A stretch of 7,034 nucleotides of DNA, taken from positions 1-7,034 of the forward strand of contig JASHYF010000042.1 in NCBI GenBank assembly GCA_030043235.1, read 5' to 3'. Below are positions 1-6,083 of this stretch, piece by piece. The position numbers and the translations under genes are program-made. The DNA is from Solirubrobacteraceae bacterium. Lineage in GTDB: Bacteria > Actinomycetota > Thermoleophilia > Solirubrobacterales > Solirubrobacteraceae. Positions within the stretch are counted from its first letter, which is position 1. Every line of letters starts with the position of its first letter. Below the pieces are notes generated by a model. That model did no database searches, had not been told where the DNA came from, and saw nothing but the letters and a program-made list of their open reading frames with translations.

Positions 1-2
1 CG

Positions 3-1217
3 GGCGACGGCCAGCGCTGGCGCGGGTTCGCCGCGCCGTTGCTGCGTGACTTCGGCGCGCTGCGCGACACCATGCTCGCCGGCTTTCCCCCCGTCCGCGG
101 CCCGGTGCGTCTCACCGCGGCGATCGGCCCGCGCGGGATGCTCGAGCTCGCGCGCGTGCTGCTGATGCCCGCGCGCGCGCTCGCCGGGGAGCTGTTCGCC
201 GGCGAGCGTGCGCGCGCGTGGCTGTACGGCGCGGCGATGCACTCCGACGCGCCGCTCACCGCCGCGGGCAGCGCGATCGCCGCCGTCTACCTGATGCTGC
301 TCGGGCACGGCGCCGGCTGGCCGAGCCCGGAGGGCGGGGCGGGCAGGCTGTCCGAGGCGCTGGTCTCCCACCTGCGCGAGCTGGGAGGGGAGCTGCGCAC
401 GGGCGCGCGGGTGAAGCGCATCGTGGTGCAGCGCGGTCGCGTGGTGGGGGTGGATATGGATATGGATATGGAGGGCGGCGAGCGCGTGGGCTCGCCGGTG
501 GTGATCGCGGACGTGATGCCCGGCGCTCTCGCCGAGCTGGCCGGCGAGGCGCTGCCCGCGCGCTACGCGTCCGCGCTGCGCCGCTACCGGCCGGGGCCGG
601 CGACGCTCAAGCTGGACTGGGCGCTCGACGGGCCGATCCCGTGGACGGCGCCCGAGGCGCGGCAGGCGGGCACAGTGCACGTGGGCGGCTCCGCCGAGGA
701 GGTGCTAGCCGCGACCACGCTCGGCGACGGCCTGCCCGAGCGGCCGTTCATGCTGCTCGGCCAGCAGTCGCTCGCCGACGCCACGCGCGCGCCCGCGGGC
801 AAGCACACCGCGTGGGCGTACACGCACGGGCCACAGTCGCTGGACTGGGCGAGCGAGCAGCAGCGCCACGTGGAGCGCATGGAGGCGCACGTGGAGCGCT
901 TCGCCCCCGGCTTTCGCGAGCTGATCCTCGCGCGCCACGTGCTCGGCCCGGCCGAGCTCCAGGCCGCAAACCCCAACCTCGTCGGCGGCGACGTCGGCGG
1001 CGGCAGCTACGCGCTCGACCAGCTCATCTTCCGTCCCGTGCCCGCGCTCGTTCCCTACCGCACTCCCGTGCGCGGCCTGTACGTGGGCAGCGCCGCCACG
1101 TTCCCCGGCGGCGCCGTGCACGGCGTGCCGGGGCGCGCGGCCGCGAGGCTGGCGCTCGCGGAGGCGCGCGCGCGGCGCCTGGTCACGTTTCCCCGCAGCC
1201 GGCAGCGCCGATCCTAG
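3..1217 (+). CDS. NAD(P)/FAD-dependent oxidoreductase, phytoene desaturase-like (5'-truncated by window edge)
   Basis: This is the C-terminal ~405 residues of a flavoprotein of the phytoene dehydrogenase/amine oxidase superfamily (COG1233-like). The frame is open to the first bases of the window (GDGQRWRGFAAPLL precedes the TTG at 39), so that TTG is not taken as the start; the N-terminal Rossmann GxGxxG FAD site should lie upstream. Visible family marks are the central GWPSPEGGAGRLSEAL segment followed by a GGELRTGARVKRI strand-helix unit (residues ~100-140 of the visible part), where the family has the P-x-G-G-x-x-x-L pattern before the second FAD-contacting region. At the C-terminus RGLYVGSAATFPGGAVHGVPG matches the family's FAD-closing motif (GLYxxGxxTxPGGGVxGxPG). 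Members oxidise or desaturate hydrophobic substrates, often carotenoids or isoprenoids; the substrate here is unknown. An in-frame hexanucleotide repeat encodes Asp-Met-Asp-Met-Asp-Met near its middle. The stop is 89 bp before the PadR gene. The family call is confident, the substrate is not. Confidence 0.85.
   Translation, partial: GDGQRWRGFAAPLLRDFGALRDTMLAGFPPVRGPVRLTAAIGPRGMLELARVLLMPARALAGELFAGERARAWLYGAAMHSDAPLTAAGSAIAAVYLMLLGHGAGWPSPEGGAGRLSEALVSHLRELGGELRTGARVKRIVVQRGRVVGVDMDMDMEGGERVGSPVVIADVMPGALAELAGEALPARYASALRRYRPGPATLKLDWALDGPIPWTAPEARQAGTVHVGGSAEEVLAATTLGDGLPERPFMLLGQQSLADATRAPAGKHTAWAYTHGPQSLDWASEQQRHVERMEAHVERFAPGFRELILARHVLGPAELQAANPNLVGGDVGGGSYALDQLIFRPVPALVPYRTPVRGLYVGSAATFPGGAVHGVPGRAAARLALAEARARRLVTFPRSRQRRS
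451..472 (+). repeat. In-frame hexanucleotide microsatellite (TGGATA, ~3.7 copies)
   Basis: Three perfect copies of TGGATA followed by TGGA lie inside the oxidoreductase gene. In frame they encode V-(D-M)x3-E in the loop after the RVVGV strand. The block is far richer in A/T than the surrounding GC-rich gene. Because the unit is 6 bp, gain or loss of copies would change the protein by two residues without a frameshift. Confidence 0.9.
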
Positions 1218-1306
1218 GAGATTGCACAGTCGAGCCATCCGAACGGTGCGAGTTCAGGTATGGTATCGGTCACGTAGAGCGGGATGATGTAAAGGATTCG
1301 GGGACG
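1218..1306 (+). promoter_or_regulatory. Putative promoter/operator region of the padR-ABC unit
   Basis: This 89-bp gap separates the oxidoreductase stop from the PadR start and is the most likely site of the operon promoter and of PadR autoregulation, as is common for PadR genes placed upstream of their transporter. A direct repeat GGTAT-GGTAT occurs at 1257-1266. TATGGT at 1259-1264 resembles a -10 element, but no convincing -35 sits 16-18 bp upstream. A purine-rich AAAGGA at 1291-1296, about 10 nt before the ATG, is a plausible ribosome binding site. I found no long perfect palindrome, so the operator is not defined. Confidence 0.4.
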
Positions 1307-1882
1307 ATGAGTGCGAAGCACGCTGTATTGGGGCTCGTGATCGAACGGCCCGGCTACGGCTACCAGTTGGCACGGCGCCTGGAAGAGCGCTGCAGCGCGT
1401 GGGGGTGGGAGCCCTCGGGGGTCTACAGTGCGCTCGACTCGCTGGCGCGGGAGGGCAACGTGCGCAGCGTGAGGGGCAAGGGCTCCGGCGCCACCGGCCG
1501 GGCCGCCCCGCGGGCGATATACGAGGTGACGCCGAAAGGCAGGGACTTCTTCCGCGAATGGATGTTCGAGACTTCGGGCCCAAGCCCGGTGCGTCAGGAG
1601 CTGGATCTGAAGATCCTGTTCTCCGGGCCCGAGTTCCTGCCACGCCTGATCGATCAGACGTGGGCGCAGGAGCAGATGTGCATAGATGTCCTGAGGACGC
1701 TGACGAGCGCCACGAAACCGAGCGTTCCCGCTGGTCCGCTAGCCTGGCGTGAGGCGGCTATCGTCTTGCAGAGAGACGCGGAGATCAAACTGCTGCAGGT
1801 CAGGATCGAGTGGCTCCAGGATGCGCGCAAGGTCATGAAAGAGCTGCTCGAGCGATCCGCCGGGAGCATTCGCTCGATATAG
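1307..1882 (+). CDS. PadR-family transcriptional regulator
   Basis: This 191-residue protein has the PadR layout. An N-terminal winged helix (~1-85) opens with MSAKHAVLGLVIERPGYGYQ, where the family has 'xxxLGLLxxxPxxGYEL', followed by a recognition-helix segment PSGVYSALDSLAREG and the wing ending in AIYEVTPKGRDFFREWM (family 'YxxTxxGxxxLxxW'). The C-terminal part (~100-185) is helical, with QRDAEIKLLQVRIEWLQDAR as a probable dimerisation coiled coil. The ATG at 1307 is chosen because it falls just before the conserved first helix and has AAAGGA upstream. The protein ends 14 nt before the ATG (8 nt before the alternative TTG) of the first ABC ATPase, so it is probably co-transcribed. PadR proteins are usually dimeric repressors relieved by ligand binding, often controlling adjacent efflux genes; by that precedent it probably represses its own operon. 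The wing is somewhat long (RGKGSGATGRAAPRA), which is not unusual. Confidence 0.9.
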   Translation: MSAKHAVLGLVIERPGYGYQLARRLEERCSAWGWEPSGVYSALDSLAREGNVRSVRGKGSGATGRAAPRAIYEVTPKGRDFFREWMFETSGPSPVRQELDLKILFSGPEFLPRLIDQTWAQEQMCIDVLRTLTSATKPSVPAGPLAWREAAIVLQRDAEIKLLQVRIEWLQDARKVMKELLERSAGSIRSI

Positions 1883-1896
1883 GTTTTCCGTTGAAC

Positions 1897-2628
1897 ATGC
1901 CGCTGCTTTCGTTGAACGGGGTGTGCAAGAGCTACTGGCGTGGGCCGCGCGAGACGCCGGTGCTCGCGAACTTGTCGCTGGACGTGCACGTCGGCGAGCT
2001 CGTGGCCGTGTGGGGTCAGCGCGGCGCGGGCAAGACGACGCTGGCGATGGTCGCGGCCGGCCTGGAGGAGCCCGACGAGGGAACGGTCCTGTTCGAGGGG
2101 CAGGAGCTGGCGGGCGCGCGCCGCGCGCGCGGCTCGCACCTGCACGAGGGGATCGGTTGGGTGCAGAGAATGGGGCCGCAGAGCGGCGACTTTCGCACGA
2201 TGCTCGATTACGTGGCGCTTCCGTTGCTCGGTGCGTACTCGCCCCGTGGCGCGCGACGTCGCGCGATCGCGATGCTGCGGCGCCTCGGCGTGGCCGACTG
2301 CGCGGGGGAGCGCTGGCAGATCCTGACCGACGGCGAGCGCACGCTCGTGGCGGTCGCGCATGCACTCGTGCGCGAGCCACGGCTGCTGGTCGCGGACGAC
2401 CCCACCTCCAACCTCAACGTGCTGCAGCGTGAGGAGGTCACCGGACTGTTGCGCCGCGCGGCCGACGAGGACGGTCTCGGAATCCTCATCACCGTCCCGG
2501 ACATGCCGGAGACGGCCTACTCCGACCGGGTTGGCTCGCTGAGCGATGGCCGGTTGATCGTTCCCCGGGAGCCGTCCGGCGGGGACGGCACGGTGATCGA
2601 CTTCCCCGGCAGGCAGCAGTCCGTGTAA
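1897..2628 (+). CDS. ABC transporter ATP-binding protein 1, catalytically degenerate
   Basis: This 243-residue protein is a LolD/MacB-type nucleotide-binding subunit acting on the cytoplasmic face. Walker A is intact (GQRGAGKTT, 40-48) and Tyr13 could be the A-loop aromatic. Other catalytic motifs are altered. The Q-loop reads IGWVQRM, with Arg91 at the aligned Gln position. The signature is LTDGE (143-147) instead of LSGGQ/E. Walker B ends VADDPT (165-170), so the catalytic Glu is Asp168. The D-loop is SNLN instead of SxLD. The switch segment is ITVPDM (198-203) with no His. The fold stays well aligned to the neighbouring ATPase to the end (AYSDRVGSLSDGRL against AYADRVHTLRDGRL), so this is a conserved but modified subunit, not random decay. 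It probably binds ATP but hydrolyses it poorly, pairing with the canonical ATPase next door. The in-frame TTG at 1891 is an alternative start (adds Met-Asn) and is better spaced from the AGG at 1881-1883. Confidence 0.9.
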   Translation: MPLLSLNGVCKSYWRGPRETPVLANLSLDVHVGELVAVWGQRGAGKTTLAMVAAGLEEPDEGTVLFEGQELAGARRARGSHLHEGIGWVQRMGPQSGDFRTMLDYVALPLLGAYSPRGARRRAIAMLRRLGVADCAGERWQILTDGERTLVAVAHALVREPRLLVADDPTSNLNVLQREEVTGLLRRAADEDGLGILITVPDMPETAYSDRVGSLSDGRLIVPREPSGGDGTVIDFPGRQQSV

Positions 2629-3336
2629 GTGCTCCAGCTGGACACTCTCGTCAAGCGATATGCGCAGGGCGATGGCGAGCCCGTCGTCGCCGTGGATGGC
2701 GTGTCACTGTCGATCTCCGCGGGAGAGCTCGTCGCCCTGTACGGGCCGAGCGGCTCCGGCAAGACGACGCTGCTGATGATGGTCGCGGCGATATTGCGCC
2801 CCGACAGCGGTTCGGTGTTCGTCTCAGGCCGCGAGGTCTCCTCGCTGTCCGCGCGTGAGTCCGCCCGCTATCGCATGCACGAGCTGGGGTTCGTCCGCCA
2901 GTCGTTCGACCTGATCCCCGGCGCCAGCGCGCTCGACAATGCCGCGCTCAAGCTCCTCGGCCGTCCGGCAGGCATGCGCGAGGCGCGCCGGCGTGTCATG
3001 CCGCTGCTCGTGCGGCTCGGACTCGGCGAGCGGCTCGAGCACCGCGCGGAGCGACTCGCGATGGGCGAGCGCCAGCGCGTGATGATCGCACGCGCGCTCT
3101 CGACCGAACCGAAGCTCGTCCTCGCCGACGAGCCGACCGGGAGTCTCGACAGCGAGCGTGGACGTGAGGTGCTCGCGCTGCTGAGCGAGCTCTGCCGCGA
3201 GCGTGGGATCGCGGTGTTGCTCGTCACCCACGACCCCGACGCGGCCGCGTATGCCGACCGCGTGCACACCCTGCGCGACGGGCGGCTCACCGACGAGCGG
3301 CCCAAGCCCCGCCTCGCGTCCGCGAGCCTGCGATGA
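2629..3336 (+). CDS. ABC transporter ATP-binding protein 2, canonical catalytic subunit
   Basis: This 235-residue LolD/MacB-type ATPase has the full catalytic set: Walker A GPSGSGKTT (39-47), Q-loop LGFVRQ (Gln91), Walker B LVLADEPT with Asp167 and catalytic Glu168, D-loop GSLD (171-174) and switch His201 in LLVTHD. Only the signature is unusual, LAMGERQ (143-149) for LSGGExQ: the Ser is Ala and the first Gly is Met. The GTG start directly follows the TAA stop of ATPase 1 with no gap. It gives MLQLDTLVKRY, the expected beginning for the family; no strong Shine-Dalgarno is seen, so re-initiation by the same ribosome is likely. The gene ends in an ATGA overlap with the permease gene. It should supply the power stroke of a heterodimer with ATPase 1, driving the FtsX-like permease encoded next. 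The family is clear; the substrate is unknown. Confidence 0.93.
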   Translation: MLQLDTLVKRYAQGDGEPVVAVDGVSLSISAGELVALYGPSGSGKTTLLMMVAAILRPDSGSVFVSGREVSSLSARESARYRMHELGFVRQSFDLIPGASALDNAALKLLGRPAGMREARRRVMPLLVRLGLGERLEHRAERLAMGERQRVMIARALSTEPKLVLADEPTGSLDSERGREVLALLSELCRERGIAVLLVTHDPDAAAYADRVHTLRDGRLTDERPKPRLASASLR

Positions 3337-5873
3337 CGGCCGTCGCCGGACCGAGGATGAAGCTGCTGGGTATCCTCCACCTCTATCGCGTCCGCTTGCG
3401 CTCACGATTCGTGCAGGACGCGCTCGCCGGGATCGGCATCGCGGTGGGCGTCGCGCTGCTGTTCTCCTCGCAGGTGGCGAACACGAGCCTCGATGGCTCG
3501 GTCAGGCAGCTGACGAGCGCGCTGGTCGGTAATTCGCGGCTGCAGATCGCGGCGCGCAGCCCGCTGGGGGTCGAAGAACGCCTGTTCGGCGAGGTGCAGC
3601 GCCTTCCCGGGGTGCGCTCGGCGGCGCCCGTGCTCGAAGAGCAGGCGAACGTCATCGGCCCGGCGGGCGCGCGCTCGGTGGAGCTCATCGGCGCCGATCC
3701 ACGTTTCGTGACCCTCGGTGGCTCGTTGCTGGCGCATTTCGGTGCCGCCACGCTCGCACACCAGCGCGCAGTGGCGCTCCCGCTGCCCGTTGCACAGCAG
3801 ATCGGGGCGAGCTCGTTGCAGGTGCTGAAGCTGCAGATCGGCGCGAGCACGGTGCGCGCGCTGCTGGGCATCACCTTGCAGGAAAGCGATATCGGCGCGC
3901 TGGCGCACAGCCCCGTCGCGCTCGCGCCGCTCGCTTACGCCCAGCGGATCACCGGGATGAGCGGGCGCATCTCGCGAATCTTCGTGCAGCCTCGCGCAGG
4001 GCACGAGCGTGAAGTGCAAGCCGCACTCTCGCGGCTGGCCGCCGGGCGCCTGAACGTGGAGCCGGCGAACTACGACGCCACCCTGTTCGACAACGCCGCG
4101 GCGCCGACGAACGAGTCGACTGCGCTGTTCGCCGTGATCAGCGCGCTCGTGGGCTTCCTGTTCGCCCTCAACGCGATGCTCTTGACGGTGCCCGCGAGAC
4201 GAGCGCTCGTGGCCGACCTGCGCCTGGACGGCTACGACTCGCGCACGATCATGGAGGTGCTGATGTTCGACGCGCTGGTGATGGGCGTGCTCGCCTCGCT
4301 CCTCGGCCTGGCGCTCGGCGATCTGATCTCCGTGCGCCTGTTCAACGCCAACCCCGGGTATCTGACGTTCGCGTTCCCCGTTGGCTCACAGCGGATCGTG
4401 ACCTGGCAGAGCGTCGCGCTGGCGGTCGCCGGAGGCATGTTCGCGGCGTGCGCGGGCGTGCTGGTGCCGCTGCGAGACCTGATTGTCCAGCCCTCGCGCG
4501 CGTCGGTCCGGCGAGCGTCGGCGAGCCCCGCGGCATCCCGTCTGCTCCCCTTCGCCGGACTCCTCTGTCTCGCGATCACCGCCGCGATCGTGGCGCTCGC
4601 GCCAAGGAGCGCGGTGATCGCCGTGGTGGCTCTGACCTGCGCGCTGCTGTTGCTCCTGCCCAGCTTGATTCGAGGCGTTCTCACGGTGGTCGAGCGGCTC
4701 ACCGCGGACCTGAAGGCGACCGCTCCGTTCGTGGCGGTCAACGAGCTGCGCTCCCCCTCGACGTGGAGCCGGACGGTCGCGATAGCAGCGACCGGGGCGA
4801 TCGCCGTGTTCGGCAGCGTCGCCATCGACGGCGCGCGCCAGGATCTCGAGCGCGGGCTCGACGCATCGGCCCGGGGGATCGACTCGATGGCCGACATCTG
4901 GGTGACTCCGTCGGCTGAATCGGATGCTTTTGCGACAACCCCGTTCGCTGACGAATACGCGCATCTGTTCACCTCGCTCGCCGCTGTTCGGGCCGTCCGT
5001 CCATACCGTGGCGGCTTCCTCGACTACGGAGGCAGGCGCGTGTGGGTGCTCGCGCCGTCGTCGGCGGTCAGCCAGCCGGTCGCGCCGTCGCAGTTCGTCA
5101 CGGGAGACTTCGCGCTCGCCACCGCCCGCATCCGCCGGGGTGGATGGGCGGTGATCTCGCAGGCGCTCGCCGCTCAGCATCATCTCCGCGTCGGTCAGCT
5201 CTTCCAACTCCCATCGCCTCACCCCACGACGTTTCGTCTGGCGGGATTGATCTCCAATCTGGGCTGGCCGTCGGGGGCCGTCATCCTCAACGCCAGCGAC
5301 TACGCGCGCGCGTGGGGCAGCGCGGACGTCAGCGCCTACCAGATCGTGCTGTCGGCTGGCACGCCGAGTGCCGTCGGACTCCGCGAGGTCCAGCGCGCGC
5401 TTGGCGCGGGCTCCGGCCTGACGGCGGTCAGCGCATCCCGCCGTGAGCGCCGCCACGAAGAAGAGGCGAGCCAGGGGCTGTCGCGGCTCACCACCATCCG
5501 CACGCTCGTGTTGATCGCGTCGATCCTGGCGATGGCGGCGGCGATGGGGAGCATGGTGTGGCAGCGTCGCGCGCGTCTAGGGCGCTTGAAGCTCGACGGG
5601 CTCTCCGACTTCGCAATCTGGCGAGCGCTGCTGCTCGAGAGCGCCATGCTGCTCGGCACGGGCTGCGCGGCCGGCGCGGTGTTCGGACTCGGCGGCCAGC
5701 TGCTGGGAAGTCACGCGATCCTGAACGTCACGGGCTTCCCGGTCATGTTCTCCTTCGCCGTGCCCGTGGCGCTGGCGAGCTTCGCGCTGGCGAGCACGAT
5801 CGCGGTCGGGATTGCCGCGATACCTGGATATTTCGTCGCACGTGCGCGGCCGGCGCTGGCGCATCTCGACTAG
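3333..5873 (+). CDS. Two-domain FtsX-like ABC transporter permease (~10 TM)
   Basis: This 846-residue membrane protein contains two FtsX/MacB-type halves. Hydrophobic stretches suggest membrane segments near 31-48, 264-286, 312-334, 361-380, 404-422, 426-446, 481-498, 724-743, 766-791 and 802-830. Two large extracytoplasmic domains lie at ~50-262 and ~500-722; the first resembles a MacB periplasmic core domain (LPGVRSAAPVLEEQ, ELIGADPRF). The halves share the cytoplasmic coupling-helix pattern: RLDGYDSRTIMEVLMFDAL (297-315) and LKLDGLSDFAIWRALLLES (752-770). The segments between the halves match the extra helices of 10-TM family members. The ATG at 3333 overlaps the upstream stop (ATGA); ATG at 3357 (MKLLGILHLYRV) is an alternative that fits the hydrophobic start as well. 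MacB/LolCDE/FtsX relatives move lipoproteins, peptides or lipophilic drugs, or transmit force across the membrane instead of pumping. No lipoprotein or membrane-fusion partner is in the window. The substrate is unknown. Confidence 0.92.
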   Translation: MTAVAGPRMKLLGILHLYRVRLRSRFVQDALAGIGIAVGVALLFSSQVANTSLDGSVRQLTSALVGNSRLQIAARSPLGVEERLFGEVQRLPGVRSAAPVLEEQANVIGPAGARSVELIGADPRFVTLGGSLLAHFGAATLAHQRAVALPLPVAQQIGASSLQVLKLQIGASTVRALLGITLQESDIGALAHSPVALAPLAYAQRITGMSGRISRIFVQPRAGHEREVQAALSRLAAGRLNVEPANYDATLFDNAAAPTNESTALFAVISALVGFLFALNAMLLTVPARRALVADLRLDGYDSRTIMEVLMFDALVMGVLASLLGLALGDLISVRLFNANPGYLTFAFPVGSQRIVTWQSVALAVAGGMFAACAGVLVPLRDLIVQPSRASVRRASASPAASRLLPFAGLLCLAITAAIVALAPRSAVIAVVALTCALLLLLPSLIRGVLTVVERLTADLKATAPFVAVNELRSPSTWSRTVAIAATGAIAVFGSVAIDGARQDLERGLDASARGIDSMADIWVTPSAESDAFATTPFADEYAHLFTSLAAVRAVRPYRGGFLDYGGRRVWVLAPSSAVSQPVAPSQFVTGDFALATARIRRGGWAVISQALAAQHHLRVGQLFQLPSPHPTTFRLAGLISNLGWPSGAVILNASDYARAWGSADVSAYQIVLSAGTPSAVGLREVQRALGAGSGLTAVSASRRERRHEEEASQGLSRLTTIRTLVLIASILAMAAAMGSMVWQRRARLGRLKLDGLSDFAIWRALLLESAMLLGTGCAAGAVFGLGGQLLGSHAILNVTGFPVMFSFAVPVALASFALASTIAVGIAAIPGYFVARARPALAHLD

Positions 5874-5956
5874 ACGCCGGCCCCGCTCCGCGACCTGCCT
5901 CGGCAACACCGAGCCGGCGTGCTCCGTGACCTGCACCGGCAGCGCCAAGCCGGCGT
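5874..5956 (+). terminator. GC-rich stem-loop after the permease stop, possible terminator
   Basis: ACGCCGGC at 5874-5881, immediately after the TAG, is perfectly complementary in inverted orientation to GCCGGCGT at 5913-5920 and again to the second copy of that octamer at 5949-5956. An inner CTCGG/CCGAG stem (5899-5903 with 5909-5913) could compete or nest. There is no T-run, which is common in high-GC actinobacteria but weakens the call. The octamer copies are also part of the tandem repeat, so the pairing may be incidental. Confidence 0.3.
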
Positions 5957-5957
5957 G
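5886..5957 (+). repeat. Tandem 36-bp direct repeat, two copies
   Basis: Copy A (5886-5921) and copy B (5922-5957) abut exactly and match at 30 of 36 positions by direct comparison; both begin CTCCG and end AAGCCGGCGTG or GAGCCGGCGTG. The 36-bp unit is 12 codons. On the minus strand in one frame the copies read HAGLALPVQVTE and HAGSVLPRQVAE, so the duplication kept the frame of the putative transposase remnant. Confidence 0.88.
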
Positions 5958-6083
5958 CGAGACCAAACTCTCTCCGTCCGCGGTGACCTCTACCCTGGAG
6001 TTGCGGCTGTTGTGCTGCATCCTCGAGGTGAGCATCCTGAGCAGGGAACAAGGACTTCGGTAACGTCGATTCTCCAAGCTCAG

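Larger units (their letters stand above)
5874..6020 (-). pseudogene. Remnant of an IS1380-type transposase N-terminus
   Basis: Read on the minus strand from an ATG at 6020-6018, the sequence begins MQHNSRNSRVEVTADGESL and continues VSHAG. This resembles, from memory, the N-terminus of actinobacterial IS1380-family transposases (R-V-x-V-T-A-D-G-x-G-L-V-S-H-A-G-x-x-L-L-x-x-V-A-E-R-T-G-L). The second of two 12-residue repeats, HAGSVLPRQVAE followed by RGR, fits that pattern best, so the first repeat looks like an in-frame duplication. Similarity stops at about codon 48, near position 5875-5880; beyond that the frame only reads antisense through the permease gene. The DDE catalytic domain (a full protein is more than 400 residues) is absent, so it cannot be active. 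A frame upstream of the ATG stays open to a TTG at 6077. No terminal inverted repeats or target duplication were recognised. The call rests on a short match; chance antisense reading of GC-rich DNA is the alternative. Confidence 0.45.

Noticed and set aside
1222..1227. TTGCAC as a -35 box for the padR promoter
   Set aside because: No -10-like hexamer lies 16-18 bp downstream; the nearest TATGGT is 31 bp away.
218..1306. Long + strand extension upstream of the PadR ATG in the same frame
   Set aside because: The extension is an Arg/Ala-rich reading of the oxidoreductase gene in another frame; the PadR domain begins at the ATG at 1307.
1654..2361. Minus-strand open frames across the padR-ATPase 1 junction
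   Set aside because: They cross two well-supported + strand genes and show no motif; GC-rich codon bias explains their length.
4386..5456. 356-codon minus-strand open frame inside the permease
   Set aside because: It lies entirely antisense to a convincing membrane protein; the composition (Arg, Asp, Gly, His rich) is typical of GC-driven antisense frames.
5886..5957. CRISPR-like repeat (36-bp unit)
   Set aside because: The two 36-bp units abut directly with no spacer and differ at six positions; no cas genes are present.
5812..6063. 83-codon + strand frame with Cys-rich 12-residue repeats (SATCLGNTEPAC, SVTCTGSAKPAC)
   Set aside because: It starts inside the permease gene without a ribosome site; the repeats simply reflect the 36-bp DNA duplication, and the minus-strand reading gives a better family match.
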